64,000 nucleotides of DNA from Bradyrhizobium aeschynomenes (GCF_013178945.1 NZ_JABFDM010000001.1:496001-560000), one strand, 5' to 3'. Counted from the first letter of the stretch, positions 27,177-36,023 are shown. The notes: generated by a model not told the origin, from the letters alone. Numbers and translations are program-made.

Positions 27177-27914
27177 ATGAGCGATCCCATTCTCGACGTC
27201 CAGAACCTCGTCGGCGGCTACGGCAAGATGACGATCCTCAACGGCACGACCTTCTCGGTGCCGGCGGGATCGATCACCACGGTGATCGGCCCGAACGGCG
27301 CCGGCAAGTCGACCGTGTTCAAGGCGATCTTCGGTCTCCTGAAGCTGCGCGAAGGCAAGGTGATCTTCAAGGGCCGCGATGTCACGGGCTTGAGCCAGCG
27401 TGCGCTGCTCGGCGCCGGCATCTGCTACATCCCGCAAGGCCGCAACATCTTCGGCGAGTTGTCGGTGCGTCACAATATCGAGCTCGGCGGCGTGGCCGCG
27501 CCGGCGAATATCGATCTCCCTGCCCGCGTCGAGGCGGCGCTGGACGTGTTCCCGGTGCTGCGCAAGAAGGCGGACCGTCAGGCATCGACTCTCTCGGGCG
27601 GCGAACAGAAGCAGCTCGAGATCGCGCGCGGGCTGCTGCTCGAGCCGCAACTGGTGCTGATCGATGAGCCCTCGATCGGCCTGTCGCCTTTGATGGTGCA
27701 GCAGACGTTCGACATGCTGAAGCAGCTGCGCGAGCGCGGCGTCTCGGTGCTGTTGATCGAGCAGAATGCACGCTCGGCGCTCGAGATTTCCGACTACGGC
27801 ATCGTGCTCGAGCTCGGTCGTACAAGGATCATCGACAAGGCCGATCGCGTGCTGGCCGATCCCCGCGTCGGCCAGCTGTTCCTGGGCGGCGCGATGGAGG
27901 AGACGGTCGCATGA
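27177..27914 (+). CDS. ABC transporter ATP-binding protein, LivF type
   Basis: A 245-residue ATPase of the LivF family. Walker A is GPNGAGKSTVFKA, the Q-loop region has ICYIPQGRNIFGELSV, the signature is LSGGEQKQLEIARGLL, and Walker B is LVLIDEPSIGLSP with the downstream LLIEQNARSALEISDYGIVLELGR, all typical of LivF. It is the second ATPase of the operon's importer. The stop overlaps the start of the dehydroshikimate dehydratase gene (ATGA), which ties transport to catabolism. Confidence 0.95.
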   Translation: MSDPILDVQNLVGGYGKMTILNGTTFSVPAGSITTVIGPNGAGKSTVFKAIFGLLKLREGKVIFKGRDVTGLSQRALLGAGICYIPQGRNIFGELSVRHNIELGGVAAPANIDLPARVEAALDVFPVLRKKADRQASTLSGGEQKQLEIARGLLLEPQLVLIDEPSIGLSPLMVQQTFDMLKQLRERGVSVLLIEQNARSALEISDYGIVLELGRTRIIDKADRVLADPRVGQLFLGGAMEETVA

Positions 27915-29782
27915 ACCAGCGCTCGATCGCAACGGTTTCCATCTCAGGCGCGCTCGACGAGAAGCTCAGGGCGATTGCGGCCGCCGGCTTCGAGCAGGTC
28001 GAGATCTTCGAGAATGATCTCGTCGCGTTCGGGATGCGTCCCCGCGAGATCGGGCAGATGTGCCGCGACCTCGGGCTGTCGATCTGCGCTTATCAGCCGT
28101 TCCGCGACTTCGAGGGCATGCCGGAGCCGCAGCGCGCGCGCAACTTCGTCCGCGCCGAGCGCAAGTTCGACCTGATGCAGGATCTCGGCACGGATCTGCT
28201 GCTGATCTGCAGCACCGTGTCGCCCGCTTCGCTCGGCGGCATCGACCGCGCTGCCGCCGACTTCCACGAGCTCGGTGAGCGCGCGGCCAAACGCGGCCTG
28301 CGCGTCGGCTACGAGGCGCTGGCCTGGGGCCGTCACGTCCATGACTATCGCGATGCCTGGGAGATCGTGCGTCGCGCCGATCACAAGGCGATTGGCGTCA
28401 TCCTCGACAGCTTCCATGCGCTGGCGCCGGCGCTGCCGACCAATGCGATCCGCGCGATTCCCGCCGACAAGATCTTCCTGGTGCAACTGGCCGACGCGCC
28501 CAAGCTCGAACTGGACGTGCTGTCCTGGAGCCGGCATTTCCGCAGCTTTCCGGGGCAGGGCGATCTGCCGGTCGGCGAGTTCATGGAGGCGGTGGCCGCG
28601 ACCGGCTATACGGGGCCGCTGTCGCTCGAAATCTTCAACGACCAGTTTCGAGCGGGCTCGGCGCCGCGCACCGCGCTCGACGGCATGCGCTCGCTATTGC
28701 TGCTGCAGGATGATCTTGCCGGCAACGTGCCTGCCGCTTCGGAATCGCGGTTCGAGCCCCGTGTGAAGAGCCATGGCATCGGCTTCGTCGAGTTCGCCGT
28801 CAGCGAGGACAAGGCGGAGTTGCTCGCCGCGTTGTTCGCGCAGCTCGGCTTTCGCAACACCGGGCGGCATCGCAGCAAGGCGGTGCAGCGCTGGTCGCAG
28901 GGCGCGATCGAGCTCGTGATCAATTGCGAGCCGGCGAGCTTCGCGCATTCGCACTATGTGACGCATGGTCCGGGCGTCTGCGCGCTGGCGCTCGACGTCG
29001 ACAGCGCCGATCGGGCCATGGCCCGCGCGCAGTCCTTGAAGACGCGCACCTTCACCCAGCCGGTCGGGCCGGGGGAATTGGAGATTCCGGCGATTCACGG
29101 CGTCGGCGGCAGCCTGCTGTATTTTCTCGACACGCATGGCCGGCATTGGGATGTGGACTTCGAGCCCGTCGTCAGCGACAAGGCCGCCGATCGGCTCGTT
29201 GCGGTCGATCACATCGCTCAGTCGATGCCGCACGAAGAAATGCTGTCGTGGCTACTTTTCTATGCCGGGATCATCGATTTCTCGCGGCTGCCGCAGATGG
29301 AGATCGCCGACCCCAGAGGCCTCGTGCAGAGCCAGGCGATCGTCAACGGTGATCGCAGCCTGCGCTTCATCCTCAACGGCTCCACGGCGACGCGCACGCT
29401 GTCATCGCGCTTCATCTCCGAATTCTTCGGCTCTGGCGTCCAGCACATCGCGTTCTCCTGCGACGACATCTTTGCTGCGGTGGCCGAGATGCGCGCCAGA
29501 GGCGCAGGATTCCTCGACATCCCCGACAATTATTACGACGATCTCGAAGCCAAATACGATCTTGCGCCCGAGACGATCGCCGCACTGCGCGCCAACGAGA
29601 TCCTGTACGACCGTGACGGTGACGCCGAGTTCTTCCAGGTCTACACCCACATCTTCGAGGAACGCTTCTTCTTCGAGATCGTGCAGCGGCGCAACTACCA
29701 AGGCTTCGGTGCGGTCAATGCGCCAATCCGCCTGGCCGCGCAGGCACGCGAGGTTCGGCCGGATACGATGCCGCGACTTTGA
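27911..29782 (+). CDS. 3-dehydroshikimate dehydratase, QuiC1-type two-domain fusion
   Basis: A 623-residue fusion. The first ~270 residues are a sugar-phosphate isomerase/epimerase-like TIM barrel with metal ligands in VGYEALAWGRHVHDYRDAW, VILDSFHALA, LVQLADAPKL and LSLEIFNDQF. The rest (from ~290) is a two-part VOC domain like 4-hydroxyphenylpyruvate dioxygenase (GIGFVEFAVSE, VDHIAQSM, EVYTHIFEERFFFEIVQRR-type ending). This architecture is that of QuiC1-type 3-dehydroshikimate dehydratases, in which the barrel makes protocatechuate from 3-dehydroshikimate. Databases often call it a bifunctional epimerase/HPPD. It overlaps the LivF-type gene by 4 bp and converges on a LysR gene only 1 bp away. 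Confidence 0.85.
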   Translation: MNQRSIATVSISGALDEKLRAIAAAGFEQVEIFENDLVAFGMRPREIGQMCRDLGLSICAYQPFRDFEGMPEPQRARNFVRAERKFDLMQDLGTDLLLICSTVSPASLGGIDRAAADFHELGERAAKRGLRVGYEALAWGRHVHDYRDAWEIVRRADHKAIGVILDSFHALAPALPTNAIRAIPADKIFLVQLADAPKLELDVLSWSRHFRSFPGQGDLPVGEFMEAVAATGYTGPLSLEIFNDQFRAGSAPRTALDGMRSLLLLQDDLAGNVPAASESRFEPRVKSHGIGFVEFAVSEDKAELLAALFAQLGFRNTGRHRSKAVQRWSQGAIELVINCEPASFAHSHYVTHGPGVCALALDVDSADRAMARAQSLKTRTFTQPVGPGELEIPAIHGVGGSLLYFLDTHGRHWDVDFEPVVSDKAADRLVAVDHIAQSMPHEEMLSWLLFYAGIIDFSRLPQMEIADPRGLVQSQAIVNGDRSLRFILNGSTATRTLSSRFISEFFGSGVQHIAFSCDDIFAAVAEMRARGAGFLDIPDNYYDDLEAKYDLAPETIAALRANEILYDRDGDAEFFQVYTHIFEERFFFEIVQRRNYQGFGAVNAPIRLAAQAREVRPDTMPRL

Positions 29783-29783
29783 G

Positions 29784-30707
29784 TCAGGGCTCCGGCCGGA
29801 TGCCCGGCAGGCGGACGATCTCCTCGGCGAGATAGTCGATCAGCAGCCGCACGCGTGCGATGCCCGCGCGCTCCGGCACGATCAGCATGTTGAGAGGCGT
29901 CGATGACAGACGGTGATCGGGCAGGATGACCGCCAGTCTGCCCGCGGCAATGAGGTCGTCCACCAGCCAGGCATGGCTCCCGCCGATTCCGCGCCCGGCC
30001 ACCACGGCCTCCCGAACCCCGAGTCCGTGATTGGTGCGGAAGCGGCTTCTGAACGGCACCTCGTGGCGCTCTCCGTCCGGTCCCATGAGGACGAGTATCT
30101 CGCTGCCCGCAACATTGGTCATGCGGATGCCGTCATGCCCGATCAGGTCCTGCGGCGTGCGCGGCGTGCCGCGTTTCTCCAGATAGCCCGGCGAGGCGAC
30201 AAGAAGCCGGTGCGAGTAGCCGAGCGGCCGCAGCTTCAGCGAGCTGTCGATGAGTGGGGCGAGGCGCAGCGCGATGTCGACACCCTCGCGCACGAGGTCG
30301 ATGCGTTCGTCGGTCAAATTGAGATCGATGGCGATATCCGGGTAGCGATCCTGGAAAGCGAAGACGAGCCGCGTGATGTGCAGGATTCCGAAGGCCGCCG
30401 TACAGGAGATCCGGATGGTGCCTGCGGCGGCGCCCCGCGCCCCGCGTGCCTCGTCGCCGGCCTGGTCGATCAGGCGGAGAATCTGGACGCAGTTCGCGTA
30501 ATAGCGGCTGCCCTCGTCGGTCAGGGTCACGCGCCGGGTGGTGCGGCTGAGCAGCGGCACGCCGATCGTGTGTTCCAGCTCTTGCAGGTGTCGCGAGACG
30601 GTGGATTGGCCAATCCCGAGCTCGCGAGCGACCGCGGACAGGCTGCCTCGCTCGGCCACCCGGACGAAGCTGCGCATGTTGACGATGCTGACGTCGGACT
30701 TATCCAT
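29784..30707 (-). CDS. LysR family transcriptional regulator
   Basis: A 307-residue LysR regulator with the N-terminal helix-turn-helix RGSLSAVARELGIGQSTVSRHLQELE (residues ~20-45) and the wing SRTTRRVTLTDEG. The C-terminal effector domain is complete. It is divergent from a flavodoxin-like quinone reductase gene, with 89 bp between starts, the usual arrangement of a LysR gene and its target. The intergenic region holds an AT-rich palindrome, a possible binding site. The stop codon is 1 bp from that of the convergent dehydroshikimate dehydratase gene. Confidence 0.92.
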   Translation of the reverse strand: MDKSDVSIVNMRSFVRVAERGSLSAVARELGIGQSTVSRHLQELEHTIGVPLLSRTTRRVTLTDEGSRYYANCVQILRLIDQAGDEARGARGAAAGTIRISCTAAFGILHITRLVFAFQDRYPDIAIDLNLTDERIDLVREGVDIALRLAPLIDSSLKLRPLGYSHRLLVASPGYLEKRGTPRTPQDLIGHDGIRMTNVAGSEILVLMGPDGERHEVPFRSRFRTNHGLGVREAVVAGRGIGGSHAWLVDDLIAAGRLAVILPDHRLSSTPLNMLIVPERAGIARVRLLIDYLAEEIVRLPGIRPEP

Positions 30708-30715
30708 AAAGCGGC

Positions 30716-30725
30716 ATAATATTAT
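30716..30725. promoter_or_regulatory. ATAATATTAT palindrome between LysR and quinone reductase genes
   Basis: A perfect 10-bp AT palindrome starts 9 bp from the LysR start codon, in the divergent intergenic region and flanked by CGGC and GGCCG. It fits the style of a LysR-type box (T-N11-A type) or a -10 region; the role is inferred from position. Confidence 0.4.
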
Positions 30726-30796
30726 CGATATAGGCCGTATAGTGGATGAGTGAGGTGGCGTCTATGTCTTGGCGAGTTCCAGCAGAGGATCCAGCC

Positions 30797-31585
30797 ATGA
30801 ACGTCCTGCTCGTCTTTGCCCATCCCGAACCCCGCTCGCTCAACGGTGCCCTGCGCGATGTCGCCGTCGCCGAACTCCAGGCCCAGGGCCATCAGGTGAA
30901 GGTCTCAGACCTCTATGCAATGGGCTGGAAGCCGGCCGCCGACCGTACCGACTTCCCGCAGTTGCCGGCGGAAGCGCGTCTGAACGTCGCCACCGCATCG
31001 GGCGAAGCCTTCAAGACCCACACGCTCACCGACGACGTTCGGGCCGAGCAGGACAAGCTGCTCTGGGCCGACGCGGTCATCCTGCAGTTTCCGCTGTGGT
31101 GGTTCACGATGCCGGCGATCCTGAAGGGCTGGGTCGACCGGGTCTATTCCTACGGCTTCACCTATGGCGTCGGCGAGCACAGCGACAAGCGCTGGGGCAA
31201 TCGCTATGGGGAAGGCGTGTTCGCCGGCAAGCGCGCGATGCTGGTGGTCACCACGGGCGGCTGGGAAGAGCATTATTCCGAGCGCGGCATCAACGGGCCG
31301 ATCGACGACCTCCTGTTTCCCATCAACCACGGCATCCTGTTCTATCCCGGCTTCGACGTGCTGCCGGCGTTCGTGGCGCACAAGGCTAGCCGCGTCGATG
31401 AGGCCGGTTTTGAGGGGATCGCTGACCGACTGCGTGCACGGATGCGGACGCTGTTTACAGATCAGACCATTCCATACCGGCGGCAGAACCACGGCGACTA
31501 TCTGATTCCCTCGATGCAGCTGCGGCCAGAGCTCGGCGATGCGGATGCGCGCGGCTTCGCGCTGCATGTGGAGGCATCGCGGTGA
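30797..31585 (+). CDS. NAD(P)H:quinone oxidoreductase, flavodoxin-like fold
   Basis: A 262-residue protein of the NQO1/MdaB/KefF-type flavodoxin-like family. The FMN or FAD site begins VLLVFAHPEPRSLNGALRD (residues ~4-22). PLWWFTMPAILKGWVDRVYSYGFTYG is the quinone/FAD loop typical of NQO-like enzymes, and VVTTGGWEEHYSERG follows. It should reduce quinones or nitro-aromatics by two electrons. The ATG at 30797 is chosen, with an AGAGGA site upstream; the frame is open to 30746. The divergent LysR gene is its probable regulator. Confidence 0.87.
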   Translation: MNVLLVFAHPEPRSLNGALRDVAVAELQAQGHQVKVSDLYAMGWKPAADRTDFPQLPAEARLNVATASGEAFKTHTLTDDVRAEQDKLLWADAVILQFPLWWFTMPAILKGWVDRVYSYGFTYGVGEHSDKRWGNRYGEGVFAGKRAMLVVTTGGWEEHYSERGINGPIDDLLFPINHGILFYPGFDVLPAFVAHKASRVDEAGFEGIADRLRARMRTLFTDQTIPYRRQNHGDYLIPSMQLRPELGDADARGFALHVEASR

Positions 31586-31607
31586 CGCGTCCGGGCGCGG
31601 GGATGAC

Positions 31608-33485
31608 TCAGCCCGCGCCCATCGCGACGGCGATGTGGTAGGTCGCAAACGCAGCCGCGTAGGCGAGCGCGAACATGTAGACGAAGGTCACGGCCATCCA
31701 GCGCCAGCTGCCGGTCTCGCGGCGGATGACCGCAAGAGTCGAGGCGCATTGCGGGGCGAAGATGTACCAGGCGAGCAGCGCCAGCGCCGTGGCGAGGCTC
31801 CATTTGCTGGCCAGCACCTGGCCGATCTGTTCGGCCGCTTCCTTGCCGCCTTCGATGGCGTAGACGGTGCCGAGCGCAGCGACGGCAACCTCACGGGCGG
31901 CCATGCCGGGCACCAGCGCCACTGCGATCTGCCAGTTGAAGCCGACGGGCGTGAGCAGGGGCGCGATCGCCTGGCCGATCATCGCGGCCAGGCTGTAATT
32001 GATCGCGGGCTCGGTGGCGGCCTCCGGCGGCTGCGGGAACGAGGCCAGGAACCAGATCAACACCATCATCGCGAAGATCGTGGTGCCCGCGCGCTGCAGG
32101 AACATCTTGGCGCGGGTGTAGACGCCGATCGCGATGCCGCGCAGCCGCGGCAGCTTGTAGTCCGGCAGCTCCAGCATGAACGGCGCCGGCTGGTAGTCGC
32201 GCATCAGGAAGAACTTGACCAGGAACGACACCAGCAGCGCGCTGACGATGCCCGCCGCATAAAGCCCGAACATCACGAGGCCCTGCAGGTTGATCAGGCC
32301 CCAGACTTTGGTCGGCGGGATGAAGGCCGAGATGATCAGCGTATAGACCGGGATGCGCGCCGAGCAGGTCATCAGCGGTGCGATCAGGATCGTCGTCAGA
32401 CGGTCGCGGCGGTTGTCGATGACGCGCGTCGCCATGATGCCGGGGATGGCGCAGGCGAAGCTGGAGAGCAGCGGGATGAACGCACGGCCATGCAGCCCGG
32501 CGCCGCCCATGATGCGGTCCATCAGGAACGCGGCCCGCGCCATGTAGCCGAAATCTTCCAGCAGCAGGATGAACAGGAAGATGATGATGATCTGCGGCAG
32601 GAAGACGATGACGCTGCCGACGCCCGAGATCACCCCGTTCTGCAGGAAGCTCTGCAGAAGGCCTTCGGGAAGCTGGTCGTGGACCAGTTGGCCGAGTGCA
32701 TCGAACGCCGCCGACAGCAGCTGCATCAGCGGCTGCGCCCAGGCGAACACGCCCTGGAACATGACGAACAGGATCGCCAGCAGGATGAGGAGGCCGCCGA
32801 CCGGATGCAGTGCGACGGAATCGATGCGGGCCGTCCAGGTGTCGGGCCGCTCCGGCAGGCTGACCGTGGCCGCGATGATGCGATCGGCTTCGCGCTGGGT
32901 CGCGCGCAACTCCGGAACGGTGAGGGGGCGCCAGGTGTTGGCGCGGTCACCGGTGGCCGCCTCGGCCCGGGCCAGCAAGTGATCGGTAAGCTGCAGGAGA
33001 TCGTCGGTGCCGCCCTTGCGGACGGCGATCGAGGTCACGACAGGGACGCCCAGCGCCTGCGACAGGCCCGCGACGTCCACGGTCACGCCACGCCGCTTGG
33101 CGATGTCGAACATGTTGAGTACGAGCGCCAGCGGCCGGCCCGTGCTCTTGAGTTCGAGCAGAAGCCGGATCGTCAACCGCAGGTTGGTTGAATCGGCAAC
33201 GCAGAGCACCAGGTCGGGCAGGACCTCGCCGGTGGCGCGTCCAAGCACGAAATCGCGGGTGATCTCCTCGTCCGGGCTGCGGCCGCGCAGGGAATAGGTG
33301 CCCGGCAGGTCGACCAGCGAGATCTGGCGGCCCTGCGGGGTGACGAAGCCGCCCTCTTTCCGCTCGACGGTGACCCCGGGATAGTTCGCGACCTTCTGAC
33401 GGCTTCCCGTCAGGGCATTGAACAGCGAGGTCTTGCCGCTGTTGGGCGTACCCACCAGGGCCAGATGCAGCAGAGGGCTTTCCAT
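31608..33485 (-). CDS. feoB: Ferrous iron transporter FeoB
   Basis: A 625-residue FeoB. The cytoplasmic N-terminal GTPase domain has G1 GTPNSGKTSLFN (residues ~12-23), PGVTVERKEG and G3 DLPGTYSLRG. The C-terminal part has about eight to nine membrane segments with the Gate motifs (SFACAIPGIMATRVI and the RIPVYTLIISAFIP segment with its Cys). It imports Fe(II) across the inner membrane. At 625 residues it is on the short side for FeoB, matching the compact alphaproteobacterial forms. It follows feoA by 21 bp on the minus strand; no feoC is seen. Confidence 0.96.
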   Translation of the reverse strand: MESPLLHLALVGTPNSGKTSLFNALTGSRQKVANYPGVTVERKEGGFVTPQGRQISLVDLPGTYSLRGRSPDEEITRDFVLGRATGEVLPDLVLCVADSTNLRLTIRLLLELKSTGRPLALVLNMFDIAKRRGVTVDVAGLSQALGVPVVTSIAVRKGGTDDLLQLTDHLLARAEAATGDRANTWRPLTVPELRATQREADRIIAATVSLPERPDTWTARIDSVALHPVGGLLILLAILFVMFQGVFAWAQPLMQLLSAAFDALGQLVHDQLPEGLLQSFLQNGVISGVGSVIVFLPQIIIIFLFILLLEDFGYMARAAFLMDRIMGGAGLHGRAFIPLLSSFACAIPGIMATRVIDNRRDRLTTILIAPLMTCSARIPVYTLIISAFIPPTKVWGLINLQGLVMFGLYAAGIVSALLVSFLVKFFLMRDYQPAPFMLELPDYKLPRLRGIAIGVYTRAKMFLQRAGTTIFAMMVLIWFLASFPQPPEAATEPAINYSLAAMIGQAIAPLLTPVGFNWQIAVALVPGMAAREVAVAALGTVYAIEGGKEAAEQIGQVLASKWSLATALALLAWYIFAPQCASTLAVIRRETGSWRWMAVTFVYMFALAYAAAFATYHIAVAMGAG

Positions 33486-33506
33486 GAGCGAGGCTTTCCG
33501 CGCGGC

Positions 33507-33782
33507 CTACGCCACGATCACGGCCATGGCTTCGCGCCGCCGGACCGCGACGGTGATGTTGTCCACGCGGACGGCGATCGGGTCGCGCCCGACGATCCCC
33601 TCATGCAGGATTTCGACCCGAGCGCCCTCGACGAAGCCGAGTTCGATCAGTCTGCTCTCCAGCTCGACGTCCGGGAGGGACGACGTCGCGCCGCCAGCGG
33701 CAAGATGCTGGATCGTTCCGGTGTAGCCACGCCGGGCCAGACCGAGCGGCAGAGGCGGCCGTGTATCGCAGATTTCGCTCAT
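33507..33782 (-). CDS. feoA: Ferrous iron transport protein FeoA
   Basis: A 91-residue SH3-like FeoA protein (RLIELGFVEGARVEILHEGIVGRDPIAVRVDNITVAVRRREA core), a small cytoplasmic partner of FeoB. The ATG at 33782 is chosen over an in-frame TTG at 33797. It has a longer N-terminal part (about 15 residues) than the minimal FeoA. The upstream 107 bp hold a perfect palindrome and a plausible promoter (TTGACC and an AATACA-like -10), consistent with iron control by an Irr/Fur-family regulator. That regulator is inference. Confidence 0.93.
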   Translation of the reverse strand: MSEICDTRPPLPLGLARRGYTGTIQHLAAGGATSSLPDVELESRLIELGFVEGARVEILHEGIVGRDPIAVRVDNITVAVRRREAMAVIVA

Positions 33783-33818
33783 AGCCTGTATTTTCAATCG
33801 CGTGCCAAGAGGTCAAGC

Positions 33819-33837
33819 GCGGCATGATCAATGCCGC
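33819..33837. promoter_or_regulatory. GCGGCAT-N5-ATGCCGC palindrome upstream of feoA
   Basis: A perfect 7-bp inverted repeat with a 5-bp centre lies 37 bp upstream of feoA, just before the TTGACC -35-like box. It is either an operator for feoAB or the terminator of the ribbon-helix-helix gene, whose stop is 52 bp away. No T-run follows, which slightly favours an operator. Confidence 0.4.
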
Positions 33838-33889
33838 GGCATCTTAGAGCGATTTTAAACAGACCGGGCGAACCGCCGTCTGATCTGCC

Positions 33890-34177
33890 TCAAGGAGCCG
33901 CGGCGGATGCCGTGTGCCGGCTGTCCACCGTCGCCTTCGGCTCGAGGCCGGAGGAGGCCGCGGCGCGGCTCTTGAAGTGGTCGAGCACGAACAGCCGGAT
34001 CGCCGAGGACAGGTTGCCCTGCTGGCGATTGTTGTCGATCTCTCCGACCAGCTCGGACAGGGTCATGTTCCGGAGACCCGAAATCTCCTTCATTCCGTTC
34101 CAGAACGCCTCTTCGAGGCTGACGCTGGTCTTGTGACCTGCGACCACGATTGAACGTTTTACGACGGGCGACTTCAT
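33890..34177 (-). CDS. Ribbon-helix-helix domain protein
   Basis: A 95-residue protein whose core is a ribbon-helix-helix: strand KRSIVVAGHKTSVSLEEAFW, then the helices NGMKEISGLRNMTLSELVGEI and NLSSAIRLFVLDHF. This family is common in rhizobia next to fumC and a DUF4169 gene. It probably binds DNA as a dimer, but targets are unknown. ATG 34177 is preferred; a GTG at 34180 is possible. The start overlaps the DUF4169 stop (TGATG), so the two are translationally coupled. The C-terminal ~20 residues are Ala/Ser-rich and likely disordered. Confidence 0.85.
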   Translation of the reverse strand: MKSPVVKRSIVVAGHKTSVSLEEAFWNGMKEISGLRNMTLSELVGEIDNNRQQGNLSSAIRLFVLDHFKSRAAASSGLEPKATVDSRHTASAAAP

Positions 34178-34362
34178 CACGCGTCCTCGCCATTGATACG
34201 ATGTTGATCGAGTAAATCATTCGCGCGCTTGTCGCGTTGTGCGTCAGTTGCGCGTTCGGACTTCGTCCTGCCATGGCGAGCACGGTTGCTTTCGGCGACC
34301 TTCGCTGCCTGATCGCGCTCTACGCGCTTTCTAAAACGCTTCAAGTTGATGACGTCCCCCAT
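34177..34362 (-). CDS. DUF4169 family small basic protein
   Basis: A 61-residue, strongly charged protein beginning MGDVINLKRFRKRVERD, the conserved opening of DUF4169. It is almost all helix-forming and has no membrane segment. Function unknown; the family travels with fumC and a ribbon-helix-helix gene in alphaproteobacteria, as here. The ATG at 34362 is chosen because the family start is MGDVINL; an upstream start exists at 34377. Its stop overlaps the next start by one base. Confidence 0.85.
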   Translation of the reverse strand: MGDVINLKRFRKRVERDQAAKVAESNRARHGRTKSERATDAQRDKRANDLLDQHRINGEDA

Positions 34363-34575
34363 GCTTGCTCCAATCATCTAAGGCATCGAACGTTGCGAAG
34401 AGAGCATGCGCGTTGCGCAGATGAGCCTTGGCGTTATCCAGACAATCACGTCATCGCTCCCTGATAGTTCGATAGCCGTTCGCGACTGTGCGAGCGGGTT
34501 TTGTATTCACTGAACGCAGCAGAACTTGTAGTCGAGAGTATCCTTTAGGGGTTAACAGCGAGAATTGCATCACCC

Positions 34576-34591
34576 CCCGTAGTACTACGGG
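34576..34591. other. 16-bp perfect palindrome after fumC
   Basis: CCCGTAGTACTACGGG is its own reverse complement and sits 7 bp after the fumC stop codon on the minus strand. As RNA it would make a stem with a very tight loop; as DNA it is a dyad-symmetric site. The rest of the 236-bp fumC-DUF4169 spacer shows nothing else. Confidence 0.5.
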
Positions 34592-34598
34592 ACTACCG

Positions 34599-36023
34599 TC
34601 ACGACCTTCCCGGTCTCGTCATCATCTCTGGCTGTACGAGGCGGTCGAATTCATCCTCAGATACGAAGCCGAGCCGCACGGCTTCCTCTTTCAGTGTCGT
34701 GCCGCGCTGATGTGCGGCCTTCGCGACCTTTGCCGCGTTGTCGTAACCGATCTGCGGCGCGAGCGCCGTGACCAGCATCAGAGAACGCTCCATCAGCTCG
34801 CGAATCCGCTTTTCGTCGGCCCGAATGCCGCTTACGCAATGTTCGCTGAATGAACGGGCGGCGTCACCCAGTAATTGTATGGACTGCATCATGCAATGTG
34901 TGAGTAATGGTTTGTAGACGTTCAATTCGAAATGGCCCTGGCTGCCGGCCAGAGTAATTGCGGTGTGATTGCCGAACACCTGGCAGCATACCATGGTCAG
35001 CGCTTCGCACTGAGTCGGATTTACCTTGCCCGGCATGATCGAGGAGCCTGGCTCGTTCTCGGGCAGAATCAGCTCGCCAAGCCCCGAGCGCGGACCTGAG
35101 CCCAGCAGGCGGATGTCGTTGGCGATCTTGAACAGGCCGGTGGCGGCGGCGTTGATCGCGCCGTGCGCATAGACATAGGCGTCGTTCGAAGCCAGAGCTT
35201 CGAACTTGTTCGGCGCGCTGGTGAACGGAAGTCCGGTGATCGCGGCGACGTGCTTGGCGAACAGCTCTGCAAATCTCGGATCCGCGTTGAGGCCGGTGCC
35301 GACGGCGGTGCCCCCTTGGGCGAGCGGCAACAGGTCGCGTGCGGCCGTCTCGATCCTGGAAATCGCGCCGTGGATCTGCGCGGCATAGCCCGAGAATTCC
35401 TGGCCCAGCGTGAGCGGCGTGGCATCCTGCGTATGAGTCCGGCCGATCTTGACGATGCCCGCGAACGCTTCCTGCTTGGCGCGGAGCGCCGCCAGCAACT
35501 CGGACAAGGTCGGCACCAGATGACCGGAAATCGCCCGTGCCGCGGCGATATGCATGGCGGTGGGGAACGAGTCGTTGGACGACTGGCTCATGTTGACGTG
35601 ATCGTTCGGATGCACGGGCTTCTTGGTGCCGCGCTCGCCGCCGAGCAACTCGCTGGCGCGATTGGCGATCACCTCGTTGAGGTTCATGTTGGTCTGCGTG
35701 CCGGAGCCGGTCTGCCAGACCACCAGCGGAAAATGGTCGTCGAGCTTGCCGGCGATGATCTCCTGCGCAGCTTGGATGATCGCATCCGCCATCCGTGGCT
35801 CCAGCAGCCCGAGCTCCCGGTTGGTCTGGGCCGCCGCGAGCTTGACGAGCGCTAGCGAATGCACGAGGCCCATCGGCATGCGATCATGCCCGATGCGGAA
35901 ATTATGCCGGCTGCGCTCGGTCTGCGCACCCCAATAGCGATCGGCCGCGACCTCGATCGGACCGAAGCTGTCGGTCTCGGTCCGCGTCGGTCCGGAGGAT
36001 GATGAACTCGCTGATTTTGTCAT
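34599..36023 (-). CDS. fumC: Class II fumarate hydratase
   Basis: A 474-residue class II (iron-independent) fumarase, interconverting fumarate and malate in the TCA cycle as a homotetramer. Diagnostic blocks are [18 protein letters not shown] near the N-terminus, [18 protein letters not shown], the catalytic [21 protein letters not shown], and the signature loop [16 protein letters not shown]. The ATG at 36023 matches the family length; the frame is open to 36068. It has a Ser-rich N-terminal leader of about 10 residues. It follows sspB by 95 bp and precedes DUF4169 on the minus strand. Confidence 0.97.
   Translation of the reverse strand: MTKSASSSSSGPTRTETDSFGPIEVAADRYWGAQTERSRHNFRIGHDRMPMGLVHSLALVKLAAAQTNRELGLLEPRMADAIIQAAQEIIAGKLDDHFPLVVWQTGSGTQTNMNLNEVIANRASELLGGERGTKKPVHPNDHVNMSQSSNDSFPTAMHIAAARAISGHLVPTLSELLAALRAKQEAFAGIVKIGRTHTQDATPLTLGQEFSGYAAQIHGAISRIETAARDLLPLAQGGTAVGTGLNADPRFAELFAKHVAAITGLPFTSAPNKFEALASNDAYVYAHGAINAAATGLFKIANDIRLLGSGPRSGLGELILPENEPGSSIMPGKVNPTQCEALTMVCCQVFGNHTAITLAGSQGHFELNVYKPLLTHCMMQSIQLLGDAARSFSEHCVSGIRADEKRIRELMERSLMLVTALAPQIGYDNAAKVAKAAHQRGTTLKEEAVRLGFVSEDEFDRLVQPEMMTRPGRS

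Noticed and set aside
28740..28760. A GGTTCGAGCCCC stretch resembling a tRNA T-arm
   Set aside because: It lies inside the dehydroshikimate dehydratase coding sequence and has no acceptor, D or anticodon arms around it.
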